A stretch of DNA of 64,000 bases from Thamnaconus septentrionalis (GCA_009823395.1 CM020505.1:12969129-13033128), one strand, 5' to 3'; counted from the first letter of the stretch, positions 1 to 31,349 are shown. Numbers and translations: made by a program. The notes: generated by a model from the sequence alone, not told the origin.

Positions 1-1426
1 AAGAAACATGCACCTTTTTAACAGACATAAAATTATGAAAAAAATAAATAGATACCTAAATAAATAAATAAATGCATATATAATAAACAACAAACAAATA
101 AAATCAAACACAAGCCAAAAAGAAACATTCAATCTTTCAGTGCATCAGAAAAAAATAATTCATTGTTTAAAATAGCACACAAAATGTTTTTATGGTACAA
201 AAAGAAGGAGATGGAGGAGAAGAATGAGAAGAAGAAGCTTCATCCGTGATGCATGTTTCTGTGGCTTTGACACATTCAGATTGATGGCGGTTTTGTGATG
301 GAGCTTCGACTCGTGATTCAACTCGCTGTCCGACTAGGAATTCAGCGCTGGCGGGGGGACAAAAAAATAAAAGATTTCTATAAGTTTGACACATCTGGCA
401 TCGTCATCATCATCATCTTCGTCCCTTAATCCCGTCACGGGCGGGGCCTTCGCCGCACAGATGGACGAGGGCGACGAGGAAGAATGCACCGAGCAGGAAC
501 GCAACAGAGGAACAGATGTTTGTGGACTGTGGAGAAAATGTTTTTGTGTAAACAGCTGATGGGGGGGGGGGGGGGGGATTTGAGCTATGTCCTGTGTGTG
601 GATGGATGCCACTGATGGTGATGGTGGTGGTGGTTCTGCCGCCGCCCTGAGGGACCGGCCGTCCTGCTGCCCTCGCATCTACACAATCCTCGTTGATGAG
701 AGTGGCCACCAGACTGGTGGAGGCTAATGCCCTGATGCCATTTGCCGCTTCACAGTCACAAGACAGTGCGTCAGTGAATATGGCGATGTGTGATGAGGCG
801 CAGTGGATCGATGCGGCGATCAACTTGCACCTTCAGTCGCCGAGGCCGATGTGTTTTTCTACAGACGGATCGGAAGACTGAAAGTTTAGAGTCTCCGACG
901 TTTTTCTCCTCCGGCTTGTCGTTTTTTTTCCCACTCGCCCCGGTGACCCCCTTTTCCAGCGCCCTCTGATTCCACAACACCGACCTCCTGCCTGACCAGC
1001 CCGCCTGCCAGCCTGCATGCCAGTGCCCCTCCTCCACCCCCACAACTCCCCCGGCGCACGGACACATGGCCACAAGCGCACAACATCACTGTCGCTGAGA
1101 GTCACCAAGCCCTCGGACACGCACACGCACACACACACACACACACAGACGCAAAACATGCCAGATCCCCTGAGAGCACAGCTTGACATGTGGCAAACAA
1201 ACACCTTGTTTGTTTGCCACACACAGTTAATAATGTGTGATATATATGGACTTGAACCCTGAGGCCACTGAGCTTCACTTTGTGTCTTTGTCCATCTCCT
1301 GCCTTTTGTATTTCATTTTTAAAGTCTTCTTCCCTTTTTTTAAAGTGAAGAAAATAATGAGCAGACGTCTGTATTCATTTGCTTTATCATCTTCATTGTG
1401 CTTTTAACCTATCACATCCTCTCTAG
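1..1426. other. No gene recognised: probable kif13b intron sequence
   Basis: The first ~200 bases are A/T-rich with (AATA)n. A G homopolymer sits near 563-578, (CA)n near 1119-1145 and a GC-rich stretch at 600-1100. A search by eye for the missing N-terminal motor strand or an initiator found nothing on the plus strand. Frames on both strands at 413-1222 are mostly low-complexity Pro, Thr-His or Cys-Val runs. Being upstream of an internal kif13b exon, this is best read as intron. Confidence 0.5.
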
Positions 1427-19278
<17,852 letters not shown>

Positions 19279-20208
19279 GGCGGCGGCAGCAGCAGCAGCA
19301 GCAGCAGCAGCATCAGCGGGGCTCCGCCTCCTCGCACCTCCGATCGCTCTCCTCCCGCTCGCTATGCAAACCAAGCTCAGACCAGACACACTGCCCGCCG
19401 TCTTACAAACGCCTTCACTGCAGTCCAATCAGAGGAGAGGGTCGGGGAGGGGAGGGGCGGAGACCCTTCGGATGGAACGGCCGGCAAGCTGACGAATGGT
19501 GGTGCAGAGTTTGAGCGTGGGGATTGTTTGCACACGTGCAGCAGCAGGTGAGGCAACACCAAGGGAGGCCAGTGCTGCAGCGGTGGAGCTCCCTCTGGTG
19601 GTGGGGGAGGGGAGAGGAGGTGTCAGGACTGGATGACTGAGTTGATGTCCAGGGATGCCAATTAGTCGCGCAATAGTCAGCGTTCACGTGTCTAACTGAA
19701 CTTGAGGTGAATTCTAAAGACTGTCGAGGAAGCAGACCAGACCCCAATATCACGTCGGATGGAAACCTGCTTCTCAGCTGTGGTTGGAGCTGGACAGGCC
19801 GATGGCAACAGGCTGATGGCGACAGGCCGATGGCAACCACCCGAAGGCTCTCCGATTCCTCTCCCTGGACTTCTTCTGCTCCTCTTCGACAATGCGGGAC
19901 GCTTTTTTTTTTTTTGAAGGGGCCCAAACTCCCAACTTTGCAATATTTACCTGCAACGCGTTTGCGTCTCCTCACAAGATATTTTTTTAACACCAACACC
20001 CAGAATCCCAGATTCCCCGGCCTCTGGCTGTGATTAACCCTCCCCCCACCGCCACCCCCCCCCCAACATCTGCAGACACTTTATGTGCTTCTCAAAGTCA
20101 AGGACGGAGCCTCGAACCGTTCTAATGGCAGGTTTTCCACCTCAGGATGGCTCCACTCTTCACGATCAAGGTGGTACTTTGGTGAACCCAAAACTTACCC
20201 ACAATCCT

Positions 20209-20241
<33 letters not shown>

Positions 20242-20529
20242 CGTGCACGCTGATTGTCGGTGACGGACGCTACAAACTTTTGACGTCTCACTTGGACTTT
20301 GAGACCTTGACTTTGAGACGCACTCCCCTTCTCCTTCTCCTTCTCCTTCTGATCCTTCTGCTCCTTCTTCTGGAGCTCGATCCTCCTGGAATGTGCCTTC
20401 ACCATGGCTTAGCGTAGCGTCGTGTGTGTCTGTCCGTCCGTCTGTCTGTCTGTATTTAATTGGTGTCCCGCGTGTCCGTGTGGAGGAGGACGGCGTGAGC
20501 CCCGTGCGAGGTGATCTCAGGGAACGCTG

Positions 20530-20588
20530 AGGTGGGGGGGGGGGATGGGTGGCAGTGGGGGCGGGGGCGGGGGAGGGGGAGGGGGGGC
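20530..20588 (+). repeat. G-run cluster, candidate G-quadruplex, in the kif13b 3' region
   Basis: Several runs of five or more G are separated by single bases (GGGGGCGGGGGCGGGGGA and neighbours). In sense orientation this fits the G3+N1-7 quadruplex pattern many times over. It lies about 1.25 kb downstream of the proposed kif13b stop. Confidence 0.8.
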
Positions 20589-21884
20589 ACGCCCAGTGTG
20601 CTTGTTATGTACGTTTGTAAATGTTGTACAGCGTTGCCTTTGTGTGCACAGTTCAGGTGTGTCGTCGTCTTGTCGTCGTCTCGGTGTTGATGATGTTGAA
20701 GGTGAAACGCGTGTGGAGCAGAGAGGGTTGGATTCCCATCAGAATGAGCCACTACGGGAGCCGGCGGTTTACTGGGAGGCTTTAAAAAGTCGCATTTTGC
20801 ACTGGAGGAGGAAGAGGGGGAGGAAGAGGAGGGAGGAGGAGGAGGAGGAGGAGGAGGAGGAGGAGTTTGTACGTGAGCCGAACGCGTCCGTACGTTTGGC
20901 GAGACGTCGTCGACAGATTCCTGAAAGACGACGTTGACGCAAAAGTGTTTCTGGAGCGAGCGACCTTTGACCTGGGGGAGCGGGGGGGGGGAGGGGGCAG
21001 CATGGAGGGAGGAAAAAAAAAAAGCAAGTGAGGAGGGGCGAGCAAGCCGACGCTGCGACGCAGCAGAGGAGAATCTGACGCTCTTGGTCCGTTCGGACGG
21101 GAAGAGTTTTAATCTTTCATCCTCGGCGCGGCGCCGCGGCCCAGAATAGTCGAACATTCCGGAGGAACGGCGAGTTCCCACCGCGAGTGCTTTTATCTTC
21201 CACAATCATGCGTCTCTGGGCGATCGGAGAGGCATGGGTTTTAGTATTTATATTTAAATGCTCGTTCACATGCGTTCATGGCATGAAAAACCTTGTTAAT
21301 TTCAGTGAATATTGCACACGTGATTCCATGAAAAATCGCTGCTACCGGCATCTGTAAATCTAATAACGTCTTAACACGCGATATATTAATGTGGGACTAG
21401 ATTGGAATTCTTGATTTTATTATTGATTATTTTTTATGATCGTTATCATTATTATTATTATTGTTATTCTACTATTTTCAATCCCAGTTAGAGAACCTGA
21501 AGTCTGTGCTGTGGTTCAGTGGTCGGTGTGTGTTGTGTATTTTTGGAGTAGCGGAAGCAGTACAAATGAAAATAAAAGAAATCAGGCACTTTGTCATGTG
21601 GGCCTTGAAGAGGAGGAGTTGGAGTATCTCCTGGGTGGAACCTCACTTTTGCTATGTTTCTTAGGAAGTGTAATGAGGCGAGCGAGCGAGCGGCTGGTTC
21701 TGGTTCTGATCCGTGTATTTATTATTATTTGGCCTTCAAGCCCAGAATCCCCTCATCAGTGACTAGCAGTGGCTGTGTGGTTGGTTACTGGTCGGCAGGC
21801 TGCTGCCGTCTTTGTCGTCGTTTATTTTTTTTTACTGTGGTTAGTGACAGTGGTGTGATAATGACGGAAAGGCGAGCTGAGTTT

Positions 21885-21886
<2 letters not shown>

Positions 21887-21950
<64 letters not shown>
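21887..21950. repeat. (TG)n microsatellite
   Basis: A run of alternating TG of about 60 bp in the kif13b 3' flank. Confidence 0.95.
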
Positions 21951-21953
<3 letters not shown>

Positions 21954-24229
21954 TGGCTGGGCGTGGCTGAAGGGGAGATCACTTCTAGCGTCACTTTATG
22001 TTCAATGTGCCTCCATTTGAAGAGAAAAAACAAAAGGTGTAATAATGGTTTAAAACAAGCAGTCATATCTTTCACACACTGTGCTCATATCAGCGCTTTG
22101 GTTCATTTGCACACAAAGTGTCCACGGAGGGGCAAGTTTCATTCTGGAAAACTTTGCATCTGTCGGATAAAAAAAAAAAAAAAAAAAACGCCTGAATATT
22201 TTTTTTTTTTTTTTTCAAGAAAGTTCTCAAGTGTGCTGTTGTACTGCAAGTTGTACTGACATGGTTTTATACTCTGATATCTATCGTTTTTTTTGTTTTT
22301 TTGTTTTTGTTTTTTTGCTTCAACTGTGCTCCACAATATATTACAAGTAAAAAAAAAAAGTTTTCTATGTTGTTTAAATTCTCAGCTGTTGGTTGCAGCA
22401 GAGACGTGGTTGTAGTAAACGCAGCGCACCGCGACCTCCCTCCTGTTTGGTTTGATCGAAAACAAAACACGAAGCACTGACCTCAAAGGCCCCGCGTTGC
22501 TCATTCATCCCCAGAGGCACTGCGTGATTCATTTTCAATGAAGAAAGCTGCATATTTAGCCCTCTGTTTACAGCCATCTTTAAAACTGACACTTTTGGGA
22601 GAGGAATAGAGAGATTTCTATCTATTTTCTAAACACGGTTCTCTCAAAGCATTGGGAAAATTTCAATCTTTTCTATAATACGGGACCTTTTTTATTATTT
22701 AAAGGTTGCAGCTGCTGGGTTGCGTGATGACCAATGGGAGTCAGGAAACGTAGGAAGACAAAACAAACCAAACGTAAGAACTCGTTCTGCGTGTGTTCAT
22801 CCAGCACCAGGAAGTGCAATCAGTCCTGATCTTATTGCAGCGGCTTGTGTGTCCAATCACAGCGTTTCCTCTGTCTGTCTTTTGGTTTTGGCTGGTTTTA
22901 ACCAGAGTCTTTTTTTTTATTTTTTGCACTTTGTTGTTTGTTGCAGCATTGTGTTATTTACATCATTATGACATCAACACCAGGAAAGGACAAAAAGTTC
23001 CTTTTTTTTCTGGGAATCCACTCAAATGTGGGCGGAGCTCTCGGGGTTTAACAAACAAAGCCATCAAAGGGATTTTGGAATTTACCTCCACAGATTCATT
23101 TTTTTAGTTTTAAACTGCCATCACGCTGCCCCCTGGTGGCGGCAGAGGATCTGACACTTTGGCCCAGGGAATTGCTGCCAAATATTTGAGGGCACAGTGG
23201 TGAAGCTGACGGTTTCGACCTCCCTGGAAGCAGTTCACACGTAAAAAAACAACAAAACAAAACAAAACACTTTTCACTGCTTGTCGCAAGTGATTTTTCT
23301 TAGTTGATTTTTTTTTATATGTGTATGTTTTTTACTACCCGAGGCCTTGAAGCTGCCGTTCACTGCCTGCGAGCTCTGAATAATAGAAACGGCCGCGCAG
23401 CGATGCAATAACACGGCAGTGTGTCACCTCTGCAGCAGCTCTTTGCCGGGAGAAATTTCAGCCACTGGCTACAACTGCTTCCTAATCTTGGTGCATATTT
23501 TCAAAGGGCAGTGGATGTCACATTCCACTTTTCTTTCTTTCTTTCCCTTCCTTTTTTTTTTTTTTTAACAGCTCTCCAGGTACCAGCAGCATGTTGGGAC
23601 ATCAACAGGAGCTCAGCCTCCTAAATCCTCTCGTCAAAGACGGAAAAGAACCCCCCCCCTCCCCTGCAGTCAGCGACAAGCTCTCACACGATCAGCTGAG
23701 GAGCAGTTTCGCAAAGCCGACGTGGCTTCAACACCACACTGACGCCATATCATCCCAAACAATCACGATCACTTCCATCTTTGTTGCTACTGTTGACTCG
23801 ACGTGTCGTCTGAGTGTGTGTGAGTATGTACCACGGTAGTGGTAAATTTGTATGTGTGTGTGTGTATAATATGTATGTTTGCATATTAAGACATATATGA
23901 AAAAATCTGAGCACAAGTTTGAGGTTTTTTTTTTTTTTAATTTAATTGTCTTCTGTGATTCTATGCTGCAATCCAAAGAATAAACATGTATTATAATACA
24001 TTTATAATTTTCTTTTTTTTATCATCTAGTAAGAGAAAATAAAAACTTGAGATTTAATGGTTTTTGGGTGTGTGTCAGTATGATGCTGTGTTTAAATAAA
24101 TGCTTGTTTTATCCCCTTCACTTGGACAACTGGGATTCTGAGAGTAATTTCAAGGTTTGGGGAGAAAATGAAACTCCAGGCTCCTGTTGCAGCATAATTA
24201 TAGCGTAACATGATTACTGTGAATGAGAT

Positions 24230-24400
24230 TGTCTGTTGGGTGACACGGTGGTGCAGGGGTGAGTGCTGTCGCCTCACGGCAAGAAGGTGGTGGGTCCAAT
24301 TCTGCCGAATTGGCAACTTTAAATTGACTAGTGACTAGTCACCACCAATCCAGGTGCAGGAGGAAGAGGGTGTAGAAGATGGATGGATGTTGAAACTCCA
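24230..24400 (+). mobile_element. tRNA-like dispersed repeat (SINE-type head)
   Basis: GTGACACGGTGGTGCAGGGG, then GAGTGCTGTCGCCTCACGGC, then a B-box-like GTGGGTCCAATTCTGCC, resembles a common fish repeat with polymerase III A and B boxes. The B box is degenerate (CCAATTC for TTCGAATC), so this copy is probably inert. A (GGAT)-type tail follows near 24378. Confidence 0.6.
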
Positions 24401-25385
24401 GGACTCCGGCATCACAGGGACCAAAGACGACCAGTCGCAACGTGTTAACTTTCAGCCGTTTTTAATTCCCTTGTAAATAGAATATCAATAAAAACACACC
24501 TTAAAAATAAAAAAAGCTTATCCATCAGATGAAAAAAACAAAACAGAACAAGGCGTGTGTAGACTCTCTACACAGCGAGTACAGAACAGTCCACTGTCCA
24601 AAAAAGGCACTACATCTTGAATTAGAACGAGAGAGAGAGAGAGAGAATGAAGAGCAACTGGAGGTTTGACGTGTGTCTTCAGAAGACTTATGAAAGAACT
24701 TATTGCCAAAAAAGAAACAGTAACGTCCCAGAAGTTAAAGTAAATGTGAGCTGAAGACAGAGGAACAAAGTGCAGGTGGGTCGTCTGGTGCTGGAAGAGC
24801 AGTGTGACCTGGCAACCCAACAACACTGTTTGACGCAGTCATTGGTTAAACTGTCCGAGGAGGATCTGGAAATCGCAACCTTTCAGTGGAAACTGAAATG
24901 ATGCGGGAAGGCAAAACTCATATTAAGCAATCAAAGGAAAAAAAAGGGGGAGACAGAAGAAAAACAGGAAGTGATGTGCAAAGAGAATAAAGAGGTTTGA
25001 AGAGGGCCTGGGATTAAAAGTTTAACTTCAAAACTTCACAAAAGGGCCTCTTTTCATTCACTTATTTTACTCAAATCACGTATTGCAGTTTGAGCGACTG
25101 AGAAGCCTTCAAATAATCTCAATAGTCTATAGTGTGGTCAAAACATTTGCGGAGTCTCTTCTGAGAGGCTTCTAGTTACACAAGGAAAGGTTGATAAAAC
25201 ATTCCTGGACCCTTGGAGGGAAACAAGATTTCATTTAGACATTTTTCTTTTCTTTTTTTTTTTTTTGCGCGTAAATAATTCCAGGAGTGGATTGAAGAGC
25301 AGCTACACGTGGAAATACTGACGCCTCAGACTGACCGATGCTTAAAGCACAGACATGGAGACATGGAGGACAGCTCTGCTGCCGT

Positions 25386-25387
<2 letters not shown>

Positions 25388-25427
<40 letters not shown>

Positions 25428-25452
25428 GCACACGCACGCACGCACGCACGCA
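25388..25452. repeat. (CA)n / (GCAC)n compound microsatellite
   Basis: Alternating CA of about 35 bp is followed by CGCACACGCACGCACGCACG. Confidence 0.95.
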
Positions 25453-26639
25453 AAAAGACAAGATTCAGTCTGACACCGACACTGAGGAGTTGTGTCAGTA
25501 TTCAACCAACAGAGGGAGCAAATCGTACAAGGACATGTTGGAGGCTGTGAGTTTTGTTTTAAAGGTCTCACATTATGCGCGTTAACATAGCTGAAGAGCA
25601 GACTCACACGGTTAATTAGCGCAGAAAAGCTCCAGAAAACAGTGTATTTAGCCTTCTGTTTGCAGCCTCCCACACCGTTTTCGCAGGAAAGTCAAACTGA
25701 GTGCGTCAGACCGCCCTGGTGTGGAGAAGTGGGACAAAGACAAGCTGGTCTCAGAGGGCAGAACCAACAAATTTGTCTTTGAATGAGGTATGGGTGCTCT
25801 TTGTGACATCACAAAGGGGCAAAAGAGTATTTCTGACACTTTTTTGAAGTGTGGAGCAAGCACCAGATGGGTCTTCCGTCACTTCTTCGGAGGTGATTGA
25901 ACGGATAAAGAAACCAGCCGCTGTTAAAAGTGAATTTTGCATAATAAAGGTCCTTTAAACTTCCCCCCCCTTTTTTTGTGAAAAAAAGAACAGTGACATT
26001 CCTGCTGCCCCGGGACCAGACAGCGAGTCGCTTGTTTTCTATCAACCAGCTGCACTTCTCACTCCAGGCCATCATCCCACTACTGAGGTTCACACCGAGG
26101 CTACGGCTGAGGAACACGCGGTCTGTAGCTTATACTGTAGCTGAGGAGCGGGGGAGGGGAGGGGGGGGGGTCAACGTGAGGTATTTGTGTTGAGTTTAAC
26201 TCTGTAACTAGTAGCGTAGCCTCGATAGCACCTGCTAGCGACCAACAGTGAAACCGACCGATAGTGAGAGCGCCGCCTCGGAACTCTGGAGCTGCAGCTG
26301 CGGCGGCTGGGGTTGAGTTCGAGCAGCCGGCGGAGAAAAACATCTTTCGTGCATTGAAGAGTTGAAAGAAAATAAAAAAAATAAAATAGATATAAAAACA
26401 AAAATAAGGCACTTCAACTTAAGTTACTGACAGCAGAATTACTTGAGACCAAAAAGTGTTGAGAGTAGTGGGCGATCTGACGCTGCGCTGCCCCCTGTGT
26501 TTCTGGAGTGGGAGTGGCTTCTCCATTGACACGCTGCTGCTGCTGCTGCTGCTGCTGCAGCAGTGTGGAGCTAACGATGCTTTGGCACAATGTTTGGACG
26601 ACTGGCCCAACAGTGAAACAACCAGAGGCATGTTGGACT

Positions 26640-26940
26640 AAAACTTCAAGAATTAAACCTACAAGGCCCGGTGTGCCACCTTCAACTAGATCTATTGCCG
26701 TGAAATTTAGTGAGATAAAGTCACTAAAAATAAACAAATGTGTTTTTACTCATTTATATTTTACAGGTCAAACAGTAGGGGTCAGTCATATTGTGCGATT
26801 GCATCATCTATGTGGCTCTGTTTGACTCAATCAAGGAAGCCACCAGGAAAAATGGATTCACATTACATTATAACATTGTCTGCAATATGCTTTCTAACCA
26901 CTAGATGCTGCTAAATCTCACACACTGACCCTTTAAATAA
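26640..26940. mobile_element. Diverged MITE related to the 18253-18609 element
   Basis: The right end reads CACACACTGACCCTTTAAA and contains CACTAGATGCTGCTAAAT, a motif common in fish MITEs with GGTCCAGTGTGT ends. The left end near 26650 (CAAGGCCCGGTGTGCC) is a mutated counterpart. No coding capacity. Confidence 0.5.
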
Positions 26941-29060
26941 ACTAAGGTAGGGGATGGAGTTAAGCGGAATTTAACTCTAGATTAAAAAACACCTAAAGAG
27001 TCCAAACGGTTTCCCCTCAGATGAAAATTTAGACGTGAACCACTTGGTCTCCTTTGGAGCAGAAGAATTCAATTGAATTCAAGTTTAAAAAAAATGAAAT
27101 ACTTCTGGAGTTTCAGAGCAAAACACTTTTGGAGTGTTGAGCCGCATAACTGTTAGGATTCTCAGAAAGCTCAAAAGGTGAAGATGTGGATACACCACAG
27201 GAAGACAAAACCAAAATACTCAGTTTAGTCATTTGTAGAGGTCATGAATAAATTTCAATTTCAGGCTTTTAAGGAAAATCTGTTTCCTAAATAGCTTCTT
27301 TTCCCTCTGACTGCCTCTCAGGTCCGTCTCCCACAATCGACCAATCGCACGTTTTCCACAGCAGGGACCGTAAGCACCATCCTGACAATAATGACGACAA
27401 CAATAATAATCAAGTGTGGTTCAAAACAACAACAACAACAACAACAAAAGAGTGTGTTTAGAACACGTGGCATATCCAGCACGGGCATGCCAGGAGGAGG
27501 AAATGCATTTCACTTGCAATGACGCGACACATCCGATGCGTCTTCCGTTAGCGCATCTCAAACAAAGAGCTCCGCCCACCACGCCATACATCCAATAAGA
27601 AACCAAACACTTTGGCTGAAGCTTCACTCACCTTTTCCCACATAACAGTAATAAAGAAAAAAAAAAAAAGACTCATACAGATAATTTCTCTCATTAGGTG
27701 CTAATAAGTCTACATAAATGGTTCGGTACTTATATACCCAAAGATTATATCATATACTGTTTATACGCGTGCACTCATCGTACACGTTTGTGAAGGTACG
27801 CTTGCTCTCTGCAGTAAATAGTAACAGTTTGTTGCACTGCTGAATACCTCCCAAAACAACTGACCTGGACTGATTATTGATTATCTCACAGTGATTGATT
27901 GATTCCTCCTGATCAACTGTCCAGCTGACGGACAAGCGACGGCTCAGGTGGTTAAAAAGTAACTTGGCTCAACACTTGAGTGTTTTTTTTTTTTTTTTTT
28001 TTTTTAAACACAAATATACAAAGAGCGGCCATAAGGATCTGAATCTTAGACGTAACAAATGTCTCATTGATTTTCAATCGCGCTGGCTTCGTATTTGATA
28101 TTTGAGAAGAGGAATTCAATGGCTTTAATAGTGGTTAATTATTTTAAACAGCAGTAGGTGGAGTCTGGTCATCATGGATACATATCTATTGGTTCATACT
28201 TCTGAGTAATGAACGGATAATCAATATTTCCTGACTCCTTCAACGTCAATGGTCAGGTACCACCTGCCAGAGTGAGCTTTTAATTTCAACTGGAAATTAA
28301 TTCACCCAGCAGGAATTCTATAAATGACATTTAATTACACAGAATAAAACTATTTAAAAATGTCATTTCTATTCATGCAACCAGCATTTTTTTTTTTGTC
28401 TAGTTAAATTTTATATTGTAGAACCTTTTTCAAAGGAAAACAGATCCTTTATGGCCTTTCCTTGCTTTGATGCTTTCTCTCTCCAACTTCCACTTTCAAA
28501 CCGTCTCATTTCACGGACGCGCTGTAACATATTTTTTCTTAAAGCTGAGCTCCTGCAGCCGTCATTTCCATCACCACAAGTCAACTGCAAAAGACTTTTT
28601 TAACGTGTGATCAGTTTGGATGAGGTGATCCTGTCAGTAGTGTTTAATGGAAGGTTTAAAATGCCTTTAAACAGAGTTCCGGTTAAAACGTTCACATTGC
28701 TCTATGTCCTTAGTCGTTTTATATCCAAAACTGAGGAATAATTTACATTAAAAATAAAATGGTTTACCGATATTTAGGCATTTCCAAAGAAGTGTGTCAA
28801 ACACTCAGCATTGTGACTATAGTGACTGATGATGAATATTATTACTATCAGAGGGTAGCAGAGCAGGTTGGTGGTTGGAGGTAGGGTTGGGAGGTATCTC
28901 AGGGTTGAACTCACACAGATTTGGTTTTTTCTCCCCCCGCCCCCGACTCATTACATTCCGATAAAATCCGCTTGCATATTAACGCAACTTTCTTCTTCTT
29001 CTTCTTCTTCTTCTTCTTCTTCTCTACTTTGGGGAGGAAACGGCGACGGCCCTGCCTCTT

Positions 29061-31311
29061 TCAGTCGTCCTCCAGCGTCTCCGTCTTGATGCCGTTGCCG
29101 CCCTGCGCCTCCTCCGCCTGGCTGCTCAGGATCTGCTCGCCGTGGCCGACGGCCTCCTTCTCCAGCAGGATGGGCTCCTGGGAGTCGGGCAGCACGCTGT
29201 GCGCGAATGGGTTCTTCCTGCAGGGACGGCGAGGGAGGCGACCAGGACACACCTGCACCCGCCCCCGACGCCAGGGAGCGGCCAATCAGGGACACGCCCC
29301 TCTGTATGGACACGCCCCCTCGGTTCAGAGCGGAGAACCAGCTGGGGAGCAGCGAGGGGACCTGAGAGAAGAAAATAAAGAAGAAGAAGAAAATAAATAA
29401 ATAAAAGGTAGAACAGGAGGTTTGCGAATGGTTTTCAGTGTGTTTATTTTCACTTTGCACACAATCCACGATGGATCCACGAGCACCGTGTCTTATTGTG
29501 CACTATTGTTTGCGGTTTGTTGTCTGCATCGTTGCCTGACGTGGTTGTTGTTGTTTTGAGTGGACGTCTGCACCTCACGACGGCTCAGGTTGGAGGGGGG
29601 AGGGGTTTAGAGTTGTGACATCAGCGTTTCCAAAAAAGATCGGTTTCGGCGTTTACACGAATCTGGGCAAGGCAGCGATTTTCGAACTCATCCACCCTGA
29701 GGAGCGTTTTCAAAAAAAGTGCTGTTTCGGTCTGTGCGGCTTCAGTGAAAACGCCGCATTCGTGTAAACGGGGCCTTCAGTATTTCATATTTTTGACTTA
29801 TTTCACACTGGGTCTGTTGAGGTAGAGATAAAACTTTACAGCTAAGTATTTATGGGCCCCTGATGCGAACAAAGAGTTACCTGGAGGGCACTGAGCCTGA
29901 TTGCTTGGTAAGGAATAAACATTGTTTGTTTATGTAAGACAAGGCAACCCTGCGGACCTTATATATGTGAAGAGGCTGGAGCTGCAATTTTGAAGATGCT
30001 CATATTGGCTGAGCGTGTGCGGCAAAAAAAATTACATTTCCGTCATAGCTTTGCAGTGTGGTTCCCTATAAAGACAGTGTGATTGGACCAGGGACTTTAA
30101 TCTCGCGCGTGCGTGCGTGTGTCTGTCTGTGTGTGTGTGTGTGGTACCTGTGTCGGAGAGGTGAGGTCAGGTCGGCTGAAGCCAAACTGCCGGGCCGCGA
30201 CTCTCTTGTCGAACAAAGACGCCTCGCAGCCCTGTGACACAGCAGCAGCAGCAGCAGCAGCAGCAACAACACAGTTATTCACTCGGCAGCTTCGAGTGCA
30301 GCCACAGAAGTTCTGAACTCGTTGCCAACCTGGTCGGGGAAGTCGTTGCCGTCCACCTCGTCGCTGTTGGACTGGCCCCCTGGACTCTGGACCTCGATGC
30401 CATGGCTCTCCAAGATGGCTGCTTCTTCAAAGGACACAGAGCCCATCATAGAGCACCGACCGAGGCCACAGGAGACTCCTCTCATCTCCAGTCCAATCAT
30501 CAGGCCGAGCGTCTTATCTTTCTTATTCAAATCGCACACAGGTACTGATGATATACTACACTTGCTAATTCCCCCTCTGGATAGTTCCTATTACTCAGAG
30601 CCCATTGAGACGGAGGAAGATTCCATGTCAGACACTTGGGTTGCTGGTTCCAAAAAAACCATGAGTGTCCTTGTGTCCCTAAAACTGCAAACTTGTTAAA
30701 CCAGGCCAATCATTTCAAACCGCAACCACTTCCTCTTTGCACCCTTGAGTACTTTGAATCACTGCTATGTAGGAGAAACTCTTGTGTGCAGATGTGCGGT
30801 GTGTTGTGGCTGGCCGGTTCCTATGGTGCATAATTACACCACCAGTCTGCCTGGCTGCTTGTACTTTAATTTGGGTTGCTCCCATAATGTATATTTTGAA
30901 GACGCAGAAGGAGAAAAAAAACCCTTCAGCTTTTTAGTCGATCCTGTCTAACGCAGGCCTAAATTTTACGTTTGGTCAACACGCGCAGCTGCTGCTTCTT
31001 AAATGACAGAGAAATAGACGTTACCGATATTGGCGCGTCTCTTGATGTCTTTGCGGCGGTTCGCGAACCAGTTGTAGACTTTCAGTGAGGTCACCCGCTC
31101 CAAATCAGACAGCTTCTTCCCTGCAACGTACACACGCACACACACACACACGCACAATGACCGCAAGAAATTAAAAGAAACAAAAACATTGTTCTTGTGT
31201 TGTATTTTATAAGCCCAACCTGGTTTATTAATGACTGCATTGCACGCGATGGCGATCTCTTCTCTTTTGGCCTCGTCAGGGTACTGGTTTTCACTGAAGA
31301 AGCTGCACACC

Positions 31312-31349
<38 letters not shown>

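Larger units (their letters stand above)
19279..24500. other. kif13b 3' UTR/flank, no further coding recognised
   Basis: Downstream of the proposed stop there is a (CAG)n run (19287-19310), (CCTG)n near 20208-20240, (GGA)n near 20800-20865, a G-run cluster at 20530-20588, (TG)n at 21887-21950 and many A/T tracts. AATAAA-type signals occur near 23980 and 24095, but I cannot tell which is used. No conserved protein was recognised in any frame. A long 3' UTR is plausible but unproven. Confidence 0.5.
24501..29060. other. hmbox1 3' UTR/flank and repeats, no gene recognised
   Basis: This lies between two genes that point toward each other. It holds (CA)n at 25389-25425, copies of dispersed MITE-like families at 25640-25830 and 26640-26940, a (CTG)n run at 26531-26557, an (AAC)n run at 27425-27447, a T22 tract near 27978-28005 and a (TTC)n run at 28990-29020. 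Much of it may be the 3' UTR of hmbox1 (minus strand) or kif13b. No protein homology was seen on either strand. Confidence 0.5.

Noticed and set aside
413..1222. Overlapping frames on both strands near the left end
   Set aside because: Composition is low-complexity (Pro, Thr-His, Cys-Val runs), with no domain recognised and no splice-consistent link to kif13b.
20456..21205. 249-codon minus-strand frame in the kif13b 3' region
   Set aside because: Dominated by Pro/Ser runs opposite (GGA)n and G-rich tracts, with no similarity that I recognise.
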